Below, one piece after another: positions 1-8,775 of a DNA stretch of 64,000 nt. Source of the stretch: Lutimonas zeaxanthinifaciens (GTDB taxonomy: Bacteria; Bacteroidota; Bacteroidia; Flavobacteriales; Flavobacteriaceae); assembly GCF_030503675.1 (NCBI RefSeq), contig NZ_CP129964.1, positions 1,054,001 through 1,118,000 of the forward strand, in the 5' to 3' direction. The notes beneath the pieces were generated by a model. That model worked only from the letters and a program-made list of their open reading frames with translations. It searched no databases and was not told where the DNA came from. How positions within the stretch are numbered: position 1 is the stretch's first letter; each line of letters opens with the position of its first letter. A program made the position numbers and the translations under genes.

Positions 1-423
1 ATTACAGGTGCGGTAATCGTAAGTACGCCTCAGCCCATTGCTTTGGCTGATGCCAAAAGGGGAGTGGCGATGTTTCAACAGGAAAATATTCAGGTTCCGG
101 TTTTGGGAATCATTGAAAATATGAGTTATTTCACACCGGCAGAGTTACCTGACAACAAATATTATATTTTTGGGAAGGATGGAGCCAAAAATTTATCGGC
201 AGACCTTGAAACGGCTCTTTTAGGTGAACTTCCCCTTGTGCAAAGTATCAGAGAAGCAGGAGATGTTGGGCACCCCGTAGCCCTTCAGGAAGATACGGCC
301 CTCGAAAAAGCCTTTATCGATACAACACAGAATATGTTGACTCAATTGGTGAAAAGAAATGAAGATCTGCCACCGACAGAAGTTGTGAGGATCACAACAA
401 TGTCAGGTTGCAGTACAAAATAA
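1..423 (+). CDS. Mrp/ApbC-family P-loop Fe-S cluster carrier ATPase, C-terminal part
   Basis: The reading frame is open from base 1, so the N-terminal part with the Walker A loop lies outside the window. The visible 140 residues match the end of Mrp/NBP35/ApbC proteins: an ITGAVIVSTPQ strand, an LADAKRGVAMF helix, and the family block VLGIIENMSYF, followed by FGKDGAKNLS. The family (MinD-like ATPases) binds and transfers iron-sulphur clusters in the cytoplasm. The chain ends in a short tail with one Cys (MSGCSTK). The Nfu scaffold gene follows 46 bp downstream in the same direction, a pairing that supports an Fe-S assembly role. The first candidate start inside the window (TTG at 43) is internal and not the real start. 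Confidence 0.9.
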   Translation: MTGAVIVSTPQPIALADAKRGVAMFQQENIQVPVLGIIENMSYFTPAELPDNKYYIFGKDGAKNLSADLETALLGELPLVQSIREAGDVGHPVALQEDTALEKAFIDTTQNMLTQLVKRNEDLPPTEVVRITTMSGCSTK

Positions 424-469
424 CAGAATCCCGACAGACCAATCGGTTTCTCGGGTAAATTCAAATAAA

Positions 470-706
470 ATGGCAGAGAAAGAACTTTTGGAGAATATCG
501 AAAAAGCCCTAGGCGAAATAAGACCCTATCTACTCACAGATGGAGGAGATATTTCTTTTGTATCAGTAGAGGATGACATAGTCAATGTAAAATTTCACGG
601 AGCCTGTACAGGATGTACTGTCAATCAAATGACCTTGAAAAACGGGGTTGAGGCTACGATTAAAAAATACGCCCCGCAAATCAAAAAAGTAGTGGAGGTT
701 AAATAA
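470..706 (+). CDS. Nfu-type Fe-S scaffold (NifU C-terminal domain)
   Basis: A 78-residue protein consisting only of the NifU C-terminal (Nfu) domain. The fold signature YLLTDGGDISF is at about residues 20-30 and the cluster-binding CxxC is C46-T-G-C49, followed by VNQMTLKNGVE. Nfu proteins hold a [4Fe-4S] cluster between two monomers and pass it to apo-enzymes. The gene follows the Mrp-type ATPase closely, so the two are probably co-transcribed and work in the same cytoplasmic maturation step. The domain is complete and no further domain is fused. Confidence 0.92.
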   Translation: MAEKELLENIEKALGEIRPYLLTDGGDISFVSVEDDIVNVKFHGACTGCTVNQMTLKNGVEATIKKYAPQIKKVVEVK

Positions 707-749
707 TTTTCAGTTTCCGATTATTTTCATATTCTTAAAAAATATTCTT

Positions 750-757
750 TATATTTG
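750..757 (+). promoter_or_regulatory. Candidate Bacteroidota -7 box upstream of hmgA
   Basis: TATATTTG matches the Bacteroidota -7 consensus TAnnTTTG. It lies about 150 bp before hmgA, giving a long leader if used. I do not see a clear TTG -33 element at the usual distance, so this is a weak call. Confidence 0.35.
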
Positions 758-908
758 TTAAAATCGAAAGAACAAATATAATATGACTTGCTTTTTTGCT
801 GAATTATTATCATTTCTAAAATTTCTTATGAAGAGAAAACCTGAATAGTTCGAGGAATTCTTCATTTGCCTGCATCTTTCTTTTATTAACATCAAAAATA
901 TTCTAACT

Positions 909-2072
909 ATGCCCAGATACCATACCCTAGGCAGCATTCCTTTAAAACGGCACACAGTTTTTAAAGATGAAAATGATAATTTTCTATACGAAGAATTGTT
1001 TGGAACCATTGGTTTCGATGGTATGTCAACCTTATTATATCATACGCAGCGGCCAACCCAGGTAAAAAAGATCTTATCGTCTTATGATGCAAGTCCAAAA
1101 ATTGCTGTTAAGAAGAATATGAAATCCTTGAGTTTGAAGGGATTTAAAGTAGCTCCTGAGCAGGATTACCTTAAAAGCCGTATTCCTGTTCTGGTGAATA
1201 ATGACTGTTTAATAAGCCTGGCCTCACCGAGTGCCTCTTTACGAGACTATTTTTATAAAAATACAGATTCGGACGAGGTGATTTTTATTCATAAAGGAAC
1301 GGGTAAACTAAGGACGATGCTTGGGAATATTGATTTTTCATATGGAGATTATCTCGTCATTCCGCGAGGTATGATCTATCAGATTGATTTTGATGATAAG
1401 GATAACAGATTATTTATAGTTGAGTCGAAAAATCCGATATACACACCTAAAAGATACAGGAACTGGTTTGGACAAATGCTTGAGCATGCTCCTTTTTGCG
1501 AACGTGACATGCATCCGCCGTCAGAACTGGAAACCTATAATGAAAAGGGGGATTTTATAATCAAAGTAAAGAAACAGGATTATGTGCATGAATATATTTA
1601 TGCTGCTCATCCATTCAGTGTTGTGGGATGGGATGGATACAACTTTCCTTATAAATTCTCCATACATGATTTTGAACCCATAACGGGCCGTGTGCATTTA
1701 CCGCCGCCTATTCATCAGACCTTTGAGTCGGCCGGATTCGTAATTTGTTCTTTTGTGCCCAGATTATATGATTATCATCCAAAAGCTGTACCGGCGCCTT
1801 ACAATCACAGTAATATAGATTCTGATGAGGTGCTTTATTATGTTGATGGTGACTTTATGAGTAGAAATAATATTGAAAAAGGCCAGATCACCTTGCATCC
1901 TGCAGGAATTCCGCACGGGCCTCACCCAGGTGCCATGGAGCGTAGCATAGGAAAGAAAGAAACAGAGGAACTTGCGGTAATGGTTGACACCTTTAAGCCA
2001 CTGATGGTTACGGAAGCGGCTTTAAAATTAGCTGATGAAGATTATTTTACCTCCTGGCTGGAACACGAATGA
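909..2072 (+). CDS. hmgA: Homogentisate 1,2-dioxygenase
   Basis: A 387-residue cupin-fold enzyme that opens the ring of homogentisate to maleylacetoacetate in tyrosine and phenylalanine breakdown. It is shorter than the roughly 430-445 residue proteobacterial and human enzymes, as is common for this bacterial branch. Two cupin halves are visible. The N-terminal half has IHKGTGKLRT and GDYLVIPRGM near residues 128-155. The C-terminal half carries the likely iron ligands H300 and E307 (in YNHSNIDSDEVLYY) and H336 (in PAGIPHGPHPG). The next gene, 20 bp downstream, makes its substrate, so the two form an operon. The fumarylacetoacetase that would complete the pathway is not in this window. Confidence 0.93.
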   Translation: MPRYHTLGSIPLKRHTVFKDENDNFLYEELFGTIGFDGMSTLLYHTQRPTQVKKILSSYDASPKIAVKKNMKSLSLKGFKVAPEQDYLKSRIPVLVNNDCLISLASPSASLRDYFYKNTDSDEVIFIHKGTGKLRTMLGNIDFSYGDYLVIPRGMIYQIDFDDKDNRLFIVESKNPIYTPKRYRNWFGQMLEHAPFCERDMHPPSELETYNEKGDFIIKVKKQDYVHEYIYAAHPFSVVGWDGYNFPYKFSIHDFEPITGRVHLPPPIHQTFESAGFVICSFVPRLYDYHPKAVPAPYNHSNIDSDEVLYYVDGDFMSRNNIEKGQITLHPAGIPHGPHPGAMERSIGKKETEELAVMVDTFKPLMVTEAALKLADEDYFTSWLEHE

Positions 2073-2091
2073 TTAATTTAAAATTACCGAT

Positions 2092-3249
2092 ATGAGTGAG
2101 TTAAAAAAAGCTGACAATTTTAATTACGGATTGGAAAAAATATTTCCGGAAGCAGAAGACTTTCTGCCATTACTGGGAACTGATTATGTTGAATTTTATG
2201 TAGGAAATGCAAAACAGGCGGCTCACTTTTACAAAACTGCCCTGGGTTTCCAGTCTTTGGCCTATGCCGGGCTCGAAACGGGACTGAGAGACAGAACTTC
2301 ATATGTTGTGGTTCAGGATAAGATCCGATTGGTTTTTACAACACCTTTTCCAGGTTCAAGCGCTGATTTTATGTTTGACCATCTTAAAAAGCACGGTGAC
2401 GGAGTAAAAGTTATCGCCTTATGGGTGGATGATGCGACAAAATCCTGGGAAGAAACTACAAAAAGAGGAGCAAAATCATATTTTGAACCTGTTACCGAAA
2501 AGGATGAACACGGTGAGGTTATTAGATCCGGTATACATACTTATGGAGATACAGTTCATGTTTTTGTTGAAAGAAAGAACTACAACGGAACCTTTTTGCC
2601 AAAATTCGAACCTTGGGAATCGCATTATAACCCAACTCCAGTGGGATTGAAATATATCGATCACATGGTTGGGAATGTTGATTGGGGTGAGATGAATAAA
2701 TGGGCTAAATTTTACAATGAAGTCATGGGTTTTGCCAATTTGATCACCTTTGATGACAAAGATATTTCTACGGAATATACCGCTTTGATGAGCAAGGTTA
2801 TGACCAATGGCAACGGGAGGATTAAGTTTCCAATTAATGAACCTGCAGAAGGGAAGAAAAAATCTCAGATCGAGGAGTATATAGATTTTTATCAAGGTGC
2901 GGGATGCCAGCATATTGCGGTGGCAACAGATGATATTGTTTTTACGGTCAGCGAAATGAAGAAACGCGGAATTGAATTTTTATATGTACCCGGAACCTAT
3001 TACGATACGGTTGGAGAAAGAGTGGGGGAAATAGCGGAGAGTATAGACCTGCTAAAGCAGCATGGAATCATGGTTGATCGAGATGATGAAGGTTATTTAC
3101 TTCAGATATTTACGAAGCCGCTAACAGATCGTCCAACCTTGTTTTTTGAGATCATTCAGAGAAAGGGGGCCCAGTCTTTTGGGAAAGGTAATTTTAAAGC
3201 CTTATTCGAGTCGATTGAAGCGGAACAGGCAAGGCGCGGAACATTATAG
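2092..3249 (+). CDS. hppD: 4-Hydroxyphenylpyruvate dioxygenase
   Basis: A 385-residue Fe(II) enzyme that converts 4-hydroxyphenylpyruvate to homogentisate. Two vicinal-oxygen-chelate domains are visible: an N-terminal one from about residue 32 (VEFYVGNAKQAAHFYKTALGF) and the catalytic C-terminal one from about residue 188. The expected 2-His-1-Glu iron ligands are H191 (YIDHMVGNV), H274 (CQHIAVATDD) and E353 (FFEIIQRKG). The length is normal for the family. It follows hmgA by 20 bp, and a rho-independent terminator follows 15 bp after its stop, so hmgA-hppD is probably a two-gene operon for tyrosine catabolism. Confidence 0.96.
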   Translation: MSELKKADNFNYGLEKIFPEAEDFLPLLGTDYVEFYVGNAKQAAHFYKTALGFQSLAYAGLETGLRDRTSYVVVQDKIRLVFTTPFPGSSADFMFDHLKKHGDGVKVIALWVDDATKSWEETTKRGAKSYFEPVTEKDEHGEVIRSGIHTYGDTVHVFVERKNYNGTFLPKFEPWESHYNPTPVGLKYIDHMVGNVDWGEMNKWAKFYNEVMGFANLITFDDKDISTEYTALMSKVMTNGNGRIKFPINEPAEGKKKSQIEEYIDFYQGAGCQHIAVATDDIVFTVSEMKKRGIEFLYVPGTYYDTVGERVGEIAESIDLLKQHGIMVDRDDEGYLLQIFTKPLTDRPTLFFEIIQRKGAQSFGKGNFKALFESIEAEQARRGTL

Positions 3250-3263
3250 AGTGCTAACAAATC

Positions 3264-3289
3264 AAGCCCGTTTTTACCGGGCTTTTTTT
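3264..3289 (+). terminator. Rho-independent terminator after hppD
   Basis: A 7-bp stem AAGCCCG/CGGGCTT (3264-3270 with 3278-3284) with a 7-nt loop runs into a T tract at 3283-3289. It ends the hmgA-hppD transcript just before the convergent CotH-like gene. Confidence 0.85.
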
Positions 3290-3294
3290 AAGTA

Positions 3295-4359
3295 TCAATC
3301 GGTACGAAGCTTTCCCATAATGTATTTATCAAATTTTTGATCATCTTTTAAAATATCAAAAAAGCTCTGTATAAAGTCTCTGGCTTCCTCAAAGGCTCTC
3401 TGGCTTTCAAATTGATCCTTAAAACTGTTCAGAACATTTAAGAATTCTTTCTCATTGGTTACATATTGTTGTCGAACAATTGAAATGACTTTTGCATCTC
3501 TTTCAAACCCTCTGTAGAGCCTTTCTGTAACTGATTCTATTGGCAGGCTTTCTCCACCAACCTGAGATACCACTGAGTAATTCGTATTTACGAGCCCTGA
3601 CATGTCAAAATCAAAAGGAACAGGTATGATCTTCTTATCCACGTATATCAGTTTTTCATTGTGTTGTCCGGAGGTGGAATAATCGGTATTTCCGATCATA
3701 TATTGAAAGAAAGCATTTTGAACAGAGCTGAGATCATCCATATTCAGCGGGTGTATGCCCCTCTTGATTACCTTGCCTTCAAATCTATCCGCAACTTTTT
3801 CAATATCTTCGATAATGATTCCTTTGAATTCATAGGTTTTGGCTTTTTTCTCTTTTTGATCCTCAAATAGAATATCAGCCAGACGCACCTTATAATGATA
3901 GGGAGAGGCTATTTCATACAGCTTGTAGGCCACGAATTCTTTAACCACATAATCATTACTGCCCCCCAAAGTGGAACAAGGAAAGACAATCTTTAGTTTT
4001 TTATTTCCGCTAAAAAGTGTTCCTTTTCTTTCAGCTTTAGGAATTTTTAATTTTAAAGGCGGGAAGGTACATTTTTTAAGCCTGTAATTGCCTCTTACCC
4101 GAATTTCAGTAGTCAGGCTGTCCCAGCTTCCATCCTTTGTCTTGTAGGCAAATCGGGTCACCGAATAGGTGCTGTCATTTGTTTCCTTTTTCAGTTCTTT
4201 TCTTGAAAAGGTTAATTTGAGTTCAAGATTCTCATCGGTTCTAAACAATTTCGATACCTTGATCGTATCTGCTTCTTTTTCCGAATTCTGTGCCAAAGTC
4301 CAGTTTAAGGTGATGAAATTCAGCAAAATGAAATAGTATATAATTTGCTTTTTGATAAT
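3295..4359 (-). CDS. CotH-like kinase-fold secreted protein
   Basis: A protein of about 350 residues resembling the CotH (spore coat H / secretory kinase-like) superfamily. Matching landmarks in order are IRVRGNYRLKKC with FPPLKLKI (the CotH RGNS...KLKL block), the FKGIIIEDIEKVA block (like CotH GLY..E.), MIGNTDYSTSGQHNEKL (the catalytic-loop N.D...N region) and VPFDFDMSG (the DFD/DFG-like metal site). CotH relatives phosphorylate secreted proteins, but that activity is inferred here. The start is unusual. The frame is open back to a stop at 4372-4374 without any ATG. A TTG at 4326 cuts the signal peptide; starting at the ATT codon at 4359 gives a full one (basic start, then YYFILLNF, then a likely LAQ cleavage site). 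The far 5' end is therefore uncertain. Confidence 0.6.
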   Translation of the reverse strand: MIKKQIIYYFILLNFITLNWTLAQNSEKEADTIKVSKLFRTDENLELKLTFSRKELKKETNDSTYSVTRFAYKTKDGSWDSLTTEIRVRGNYRLKKCTFPPLKLKIPKAERKGTLFSGNKKLKIVFPCSTLGGSNDYVVKEFVAYKLYEIASPYHYKVRLADILFEDQKEKKAKTYEFKGIIIEDIEKVADRFEGKVIKRGIHPLNMDDLSSVQNAFFQYMIGNTDYSTSGQHNEKLIYVDKKIIPVPFDFDMSGLVNTNYSVVSQVGGESLPIESVTERLYRGFERDAKVISIVRQQYVTNEKEFLNVLNSFKDQFESQRAFEEARDFIQSFFDILKDDQKFDKYIMGKLRTD

Positions 4360-4398
4360 ATTGTATTTAAATTAGACATTCTTCCCAATCCTACTCAG

Positions 4399-5136
4399 AT
4401 GAATAAATATATAACCATAATTAACAAAAGAACATACATCTCGCTTCTTATAGCAATTGCTGTGCTTTTTGTGTCTTTTACTTTTGAGTTCTCATATGAC
4501 ATCGATCTGACCTTATTGAGTATTGCTATTATTTTTCCGTTGGTTTTTAATATTCGCGGATCCTTCAGGCGACGTGAAAAGGCTCTGGAGCATTTAAGTC
4601 AATTCAGAAGTTCCCTAAAAACCTTATCCTATTATTTTATTTGTGCCCCGGGATTAACCGAGGAAGACAAAGAAGAAGCAGCCAGGATACTTGTCGAGAT
4701 CAGTGATAAAACAATGGTCCATTTGGAGGAAAATGAGCATACCACCAAAAATCTTGATGAGAGTATCAATAAGGTTTTTCTGTTCGTTACTTCCAAAGAT
4801 ACATTAATTTCCAAAGGGTTAAAAGATAAAATCTGGAAGTATTTGAATGATCTGCACGAATCCATTGAAAATTTGCATGCCATCAATACCCATAGAACAC
4901 CCGTTAGTCTTAAGGCCTACTGTGAATTTTTCATTTATATTTTCCCTTTGATCTATGCCCCTGCAATACTTTTCAGGGTCGGTATGGATGCAGACAAATG
5001 GGTTACCATATTTATCGTGCTCTTCAGTGAATTTATATTGATCTCACTGTATAATATTCAGGATCAGATGGAATATCCTTTTGATAATGTAGGCCTCGAT
5101 GACATCCATTTGTCGATGTTTAAAATTGACAGGTAG
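4399..5136 (+). CDS. Bestrophin-like small membrane protein
   Basis: A 245-residue protein when started at the ATG at 4399; a longer frame with TTG at 4345 overlaps the divergent gene and is less likely. It has two membrane segments near residues 13-50, a charged cytoplasmic middle of about 110 residues rich in helix, then two more membrane segments near 170-215. The block RTPVSLKAYCEFF and the ending DQMEYPFDNVGLDDIHL resemble the bestrophin / RFP-TM anion-channel family, which ends in an E-PF..-DD motif. I infer a channel-like role with modest confidence. It lies 32 bp before a secreted phosphatase and is divergent from the CotH-like gene. Confidence 0.5.
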   Translation: MNKYITIINKRTYISLLIAIAVLFVSFTFEFSYDIDLTLLSIAIIFPLVFNIRGSFRRREKALEHLSQFRSSLKTLSYYFICAPGLTEEDKEEAARILVEISDKTMVHLEENEHTTKNLDESINKVFLFVTSKDTLISKGLKDKIWKYLNDLHESIENLHAINTHRTPVSLKAYCEFFIYIFPLIYAPAILFRVGMDADKWVTIFIVLFSEFILISLYNIQDQMEYPFDNVGLDDIHLSMFKIDR

Positions 5137-5168
5137 GAATAAATAGATTTTATGTTGAAGCTTAATCC

Positions 5169-6398
5169 ATGAAAATTAAAGTAAAAATAACTATTTCATT
5201 TCTGTTGTTCATTTGTATTGTATCTCTTGGATTTCGTTCAAATGCCGGTTTTATCTCTGATGAATTGTTTCGAAATTATGATTTTAGCGGTACCAATTCG
5301 TTGTATGTGAAAATTGACAGCGGACTTAAGATTCATTGGATAACCCAAGTACAGGATAATGGTTATTTTGAATTGAGCAGAAGAGACAAAGGGGTTATTA
5401 CCAAAGGATTTACCGAATCCTCCAGGGTTCATTCGGTTAACTTGAGAACTAAACTTAAGCAAGATTTGATTTTAAAATTTGGAGGAGAGAATGAAGGCAT
5501 GCACGAAGTAGTTCTTAAAAAGCCTGAAACCGACTTAAAAACGGTTTACAAAAATATTAATTCGATCTATGTGGTTGGCGATGTCCATGGCAGGTATCCC
5601 GAGTTGATCAATCTATTACAAAAATCGAAAGTGATTGATAAAGATCTGTCCTGGATAGCGGGAGAGGCGCATTTGGTTTTTTTGGGCGATCTTTTTGATC
5701 GAGGGGCGCAGGTAACTAAAGTGCTTTGGTTTATTTATCAACTCGAAGATCAGGCGAAAGCTGCAGGAGGCAAGGTTCATTTGGTTTTAGGAAATCACGA
5801 GATTATGACCATGACCAAAGATCTGAGGTATCTCAATACCAAAGAGAAAAACATAGCCATTGGACATAAAGTGACTTATGATCAAATGTTCCATCCACAG
5901 AATTCTTTATTAGGTTTGTGGCTCAGCGGTAAGCCGTCTGTCCTGAAAATAGATCAGTTCATTTTTGCTCACGGAGGAATTGTTGATCTGGGAACTTTCA
6001 CTTTAAATTCATTTAATGAAGCGGTTAACTATTATATGAAAGATCCGATGTACCTGGAATTAACCAGGGAATTTCCGGATAGTACTAAGTATGATGTTGA
6101 ACGCTGGTACCGAATGCGGGATTTCTTTTATTATGAAAACGGACCTTATTGGTACAGAGGTTACGTATTGCAGGATACGCTGGATGTTCAACTCGATGCC
6201 ATGTTAAAAAAATACAAGTCTAAGGTGCATATTGTTGCTCATACTACGCGTAAAACCATCACTAAGAAATACGATGGAAAGTTGCTGACAACGGATTTGG
6301 ATGATGCGGCAACAGAATTACTTTTCATTAAAAGAAAAAAAAGAAGTGCAGAAACCTTTAAAATTGACAGTAACGGCTTGGTTTCTCCCCTGGAATAA
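5169..6398 (+). CDS. Secreted PPP-family (calcineurin-like) phosphatase
   Basis: A 409-residue metallophosphatase with an N-terminal signal peptide or anchor (FLLFICIVSLGFRSNAGF). After an N-terminal region of about 130 residues, the PPP catalytic motifs appear in order: GDVHGR from residue 137, GDLFDRG at 173-179, GNHE at 208-211, FAHGGI near 267 and VAHTT near 360. These are the two-metal ligands of the phosphoprotein phosphatase superfamily, closest in layout to the Shewanella-like phosphatases. It should act outside the cytoplasm, probably in the periplasm, on an unknown phospho-substrate. It follows the bestrophin-like gene by 32 bp and a CotH-like kinase-fold gene lies opposite, which hints at a shared phosphorylation theme. 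Confidence 0.85.
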   Translation: MKIKVKITISFLLFICIVSLGFRSNAGFISDELFRNYDFSGTNSLYVKIDSGLKIHWITQVQDNGYFELSRRDKGVITKGFTESSRVHSVNLRTKLKQDLILKFGGENEGMHEVVLKKPETDLKTVYKNINSIYVVGDVHGRYPELINLLQKSKVIDKDLSWIAGEAHLVFLGDLFDRGAQVTKVLWFIYQLEDQAKAAGGKVHLVLGNHEIMTMTKDLRYLNTKEKNIAIGHKVTYDQMFHPQNSLLGLWLSGKPSVLKIDQFIFAHGGIVDLGTFTLNSFNEAVNYYMKDPMYLELTREFPDSTKYDVERWYRMRDFFYYENGPYWYRGYVLQDTLDVQLDAMLKKYKSKVHIVAHTTRKTITKKYDGKLLTTDLDDAATELLFIKRKKRSAETFKIDSNGLVSPLE

Positions 6399-6477
6399 CC
6401 TGTATTCTTCTTTAGCGGACAGGTTCTTGATGTTTACTTTGATCGATTTCCGGACAGATAAATAAACTATTTTTTAA

Positions 6478-8016
6478 ATGCTGACTAAAGTTTACGGAAG
6501 TGCCGTGGTGGGAGTTCATGGTGTTTTGGTTACCGTTGAGGTTAATATTGACAGGGGAATTGCCTATCATCTTGTGGGTTTGCCGGACAGCGCGATTCGA
6601 GAGAGTGGATACAGAATTTCAGCAGCCATCAAGAATTCTGGATTTAAATTTCCTGGTAAAAAGATTACGGTTAATATGGCTCCTGCTGATCTGAAAAAAG
6701 AAGGTGCTTCCTATGATTTAACCATTGCTTTGGGAGTCATGGCTGCTTCCGGACAAATAAGTTCAGAACGATTGAACGATTTTGTAATTATGGGGGAATT
6801 GTCATTGGACGGAAGCATCAATTCAATAAATGGAGTCCTGCCAATTTCTTTAATGGCCAAGAGGAAAGGGTTTAAAGGTTTCATTCTTCCCTATGATAAT
6901 GGTTTAGAGGCTTCATTGGTGAAAGAACTCGAGATTTATCCTTTGAGAAATCTAAAACAGGTAATTCATTTTTTAAAGGGAAAGGAGTCTTTTGAGCCTT
7001 TTCGAAATAAGCTTGACAAGGTTCAGAAAAAGGATCTGATTGATTCAGATCTTGATTTTGCAGACGTCAAAGGGCAGTCTTTGGTAAAACGAAGTATGGA
7101 GGTTGCCGCCGCAGGTGGCCACAATTTAATACTGATTGGTCCACCGGGCGGAGGAAAGACCATGATGGCAAAACGTATGGCAACCATTTTACCACCAATG
7201 AACCGTAAGGAAATGCTGGAAACAACTAAAATTCATTCCGTTGCAGGCAGAATTAAAGGGCAAAAAGGTTTGATATGGAAACGTCCCTTCAGAGCCCCTC
7301 ATCATACGATCACCAAAGTAGGATTAGCGGGAGGAGGAGTTAACCCCAAACCAGGGGAAATATCTTTGGCACATAACGGAGTGCTTTTTATGGATGAATT
7401 GTCTGAGTTTAAAGGGAGAGTACTGGAGGTGATGCGTCAGCCACTTGAAGACAGAGAACTCACTATTTCAAGGGCGAAAATTGCCGTGACATATCCAAGC
7501 AGCTTTATGTTGTTAGCCAGCATGAATCCAGGTCAAAATGGTTACTTTATTGATTATGAAAATCCTGAAACATATTCTCCTCTTAAAACAAAACGATATT
7601 TAGGTAAAATTTCAGGGCCATTATTGGATAGAATTGACATGCATATTGAGGTCAAACCGGTTCCTTTTGAAAAGCTTTCCGATCACAGGAGAGGGGAAGG
7701 AAGTAAAAGTATTCGGGAACGTGTTATCAAGGCAAGGGAAATTCAAACCCGAAGATTTTTAAAGTATGGTCAAGTTGAATATAATGCCCAAATGACTGTT
7801 AGTCAAATTCGCGAATATTGTGAATTAAATGAAGAATCAAAAAAACTTTTAAAAACCGCTATGCAAACCTTAAACCTGTCTGCCAGGGCTTACGATCGAA
7901 TTTTGAAAGTTTCCAGGACCATAGCGGACCTTGATGGGGCTGATTCTATTTTTTCAGACCATATCACGGAAGCTATACAGTACAGAGGTCTGGACAGAGA
8001 AGGGTGGATGGGATGA
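6478..8016 (+). CDS. comM: ComM/YifB-type AAA+ Mg-chelatase-like ATPase
   Basis: A 512-residue protein with the standard YifB/ComM architecture. An N-terminal ChlI/Lon-like fold is seen in residues 1-170 (VGLPDSAIRESGYRISAAI). An AAA+ core has Walker A GPPGGGKT at 221-228 and Walker B-like VLFMDELSEF near 303, and the C-terminal Mg-chelatase helical domain contains LSARAYDRILKVSRTIADL. ComM relatives are helicases that drive branch migration of incoming DNA during natural transformation. The length matches the family. It stands alone between the phosphatase and a lipoprotein gene, with no other competence genes in the window. Confidence 0.93.
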   Translation: MLTKVYGSAVVGVHGVLVTVEVNIDRGIAYHLVGLPDSAIRESGYRISAAIKNSGFKFPGKKITVNMAPADLKKEGASYDLTIALGVMAASGQISSERLNDFVIMGELSLDGSINSINGVLPISLMAKRKGFKGFILPYDNGLEASLVKELEIYPLRNLKQVIHFLKGKESFEPFRNKLDKVQKKDLIDSDLDFADVKGQSLVKRSMEVAAAGGHNLILIGPPGGGKTMMAKRMATILPPMNRKEMLETTKIHSVAGRIKGQKGLIWKRPFRAPHHTITKVGLAGGGVNPKPGEISLAHNGVLFMDELSEFKGRVLEVMRQPLEDRELTISRAKIAVTYPSSFMLLASMNPGQNGYFIDYENPETYSPLKTKRYLGKISGPLLDRIDMHIEVKPVPFEKLSDHRRGEGSKSIRERVIKAREIQTRRFLKYGQVEYNAQMTVSQIREYCELNEESKKLLKTAMQTLNLSARAYDRILKVSRTIADLDGADSIFSDHITEAIQYRGLDREGWMG

Positions 8017-8073
8017 CTTAATCAAGCTAAACTTTAATTTTTATATCTTCGTATAGAACAAATTATTAAAAAT

Positions 8074-8745
8074 ATGTTGGCGCTGTTGATAAACATATCA
8101 AACCATAACAGAATCCATTTATTACTTGGATTAATGATTTTGTTGGTATTTACCTCATGCAGTGGAGATGATTCTCAAATGACAAAGAGCAATGGGGACA
8201 CAAATGCTTCAAATCTTGATGCTGTAAACATTAATATGGCAACTAATGATATGGTTCCGGAGGAAATTACTGTTGTAGAGATTCCCCAAAGAACCATAAC
8301 TCGTCCAGAAACTACTGCGGGTATACCGCACGTTCAGATTGGCGTTGAGCCGGTATCTGAAGTCAATGATGAATTAATTCGAAGGGTTTTTTCCATACCT
8401 GGAATTGAAAATCGTACTTCTGTTGTAGGAGGATCACATGGTATGTGGTTAAAAGAACAGATTGTCGTGTTTGAACCCATGTTTATCGGGGGTAGAGAAT
8501 TTGGCCATATACATGATGACGGGAGCCTACACATCTTCCTGGAACCCTCTCGTAGTTTTGAAGCAGTCGAAAAAGGTTGGGCTGTTTATCATCCTTTTGC
8601 TCAAGAAGGCAGAGAAGGTTGGGATGGTTTTGTAATGCTTTACACGCCTCAGTCAATGGATGAACTTGATTGGACGTTTCAACTTATTGTTGACGGGTTC
8701 AATTATGTAACCGGGCAAAATGTGCTTGCTACTGACTATTATTAA
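8074..8745 (+). CDS. DUF5519 (luciferase-domain family) lipoprotein
   Basis: A 223-residue lipoprotein. Its hydrophobic N-terminus ends in the lipobox LLVFTSC at about residue 28, so the mature protein is anchored to a membrane. After a low-complexity linker of about 60 residues comes a domain of the DUF5519 / so-called luciferase family: IPGIENRTSVVGGSHGMW, then EFGHIHDDGSLHIFL, then EKGWAVYHPFA, and near the end FVMLYTPQS. The family name does not imply light emission and the biochemical role is unknown. A TATCTTCG box at 8044-8051 resembles a Bacteroidota -7 element just upstream. The gene is convergent with the metallo-beta-lactamase gene. Confidence 0.7.
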   Translation: MLALLINISNHNRIHLLLGLMILLVFTSCSGDDSQMTKSNGDTNASNLDAVNINMATNDMVPEEITVVEIPQRTITRPETTAGIPHVQIGVEPVSEVNDELIRRVFSIPGIENRTSVVGGSHGMWLKEQIVVFEPMFIGGREFGHIHDDGSLHIFLEPSRSFEAVEKGWAVYHPFAQEGREGWDGFVMLYTPQSMDELDWTFQLIVDGFNYVTGQNVLATDYY

Positions 8746-8775
8746 AGTCTATGGTTATTTCAAAGCTACATCCTG

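Noticed and set aside
758-1009. Minus-strand ORF overlapping the hmgA start and its leader
   Set aside because: Low-complexity product with no family resemblance; it overlaps the certain N-terminus of hmgA.
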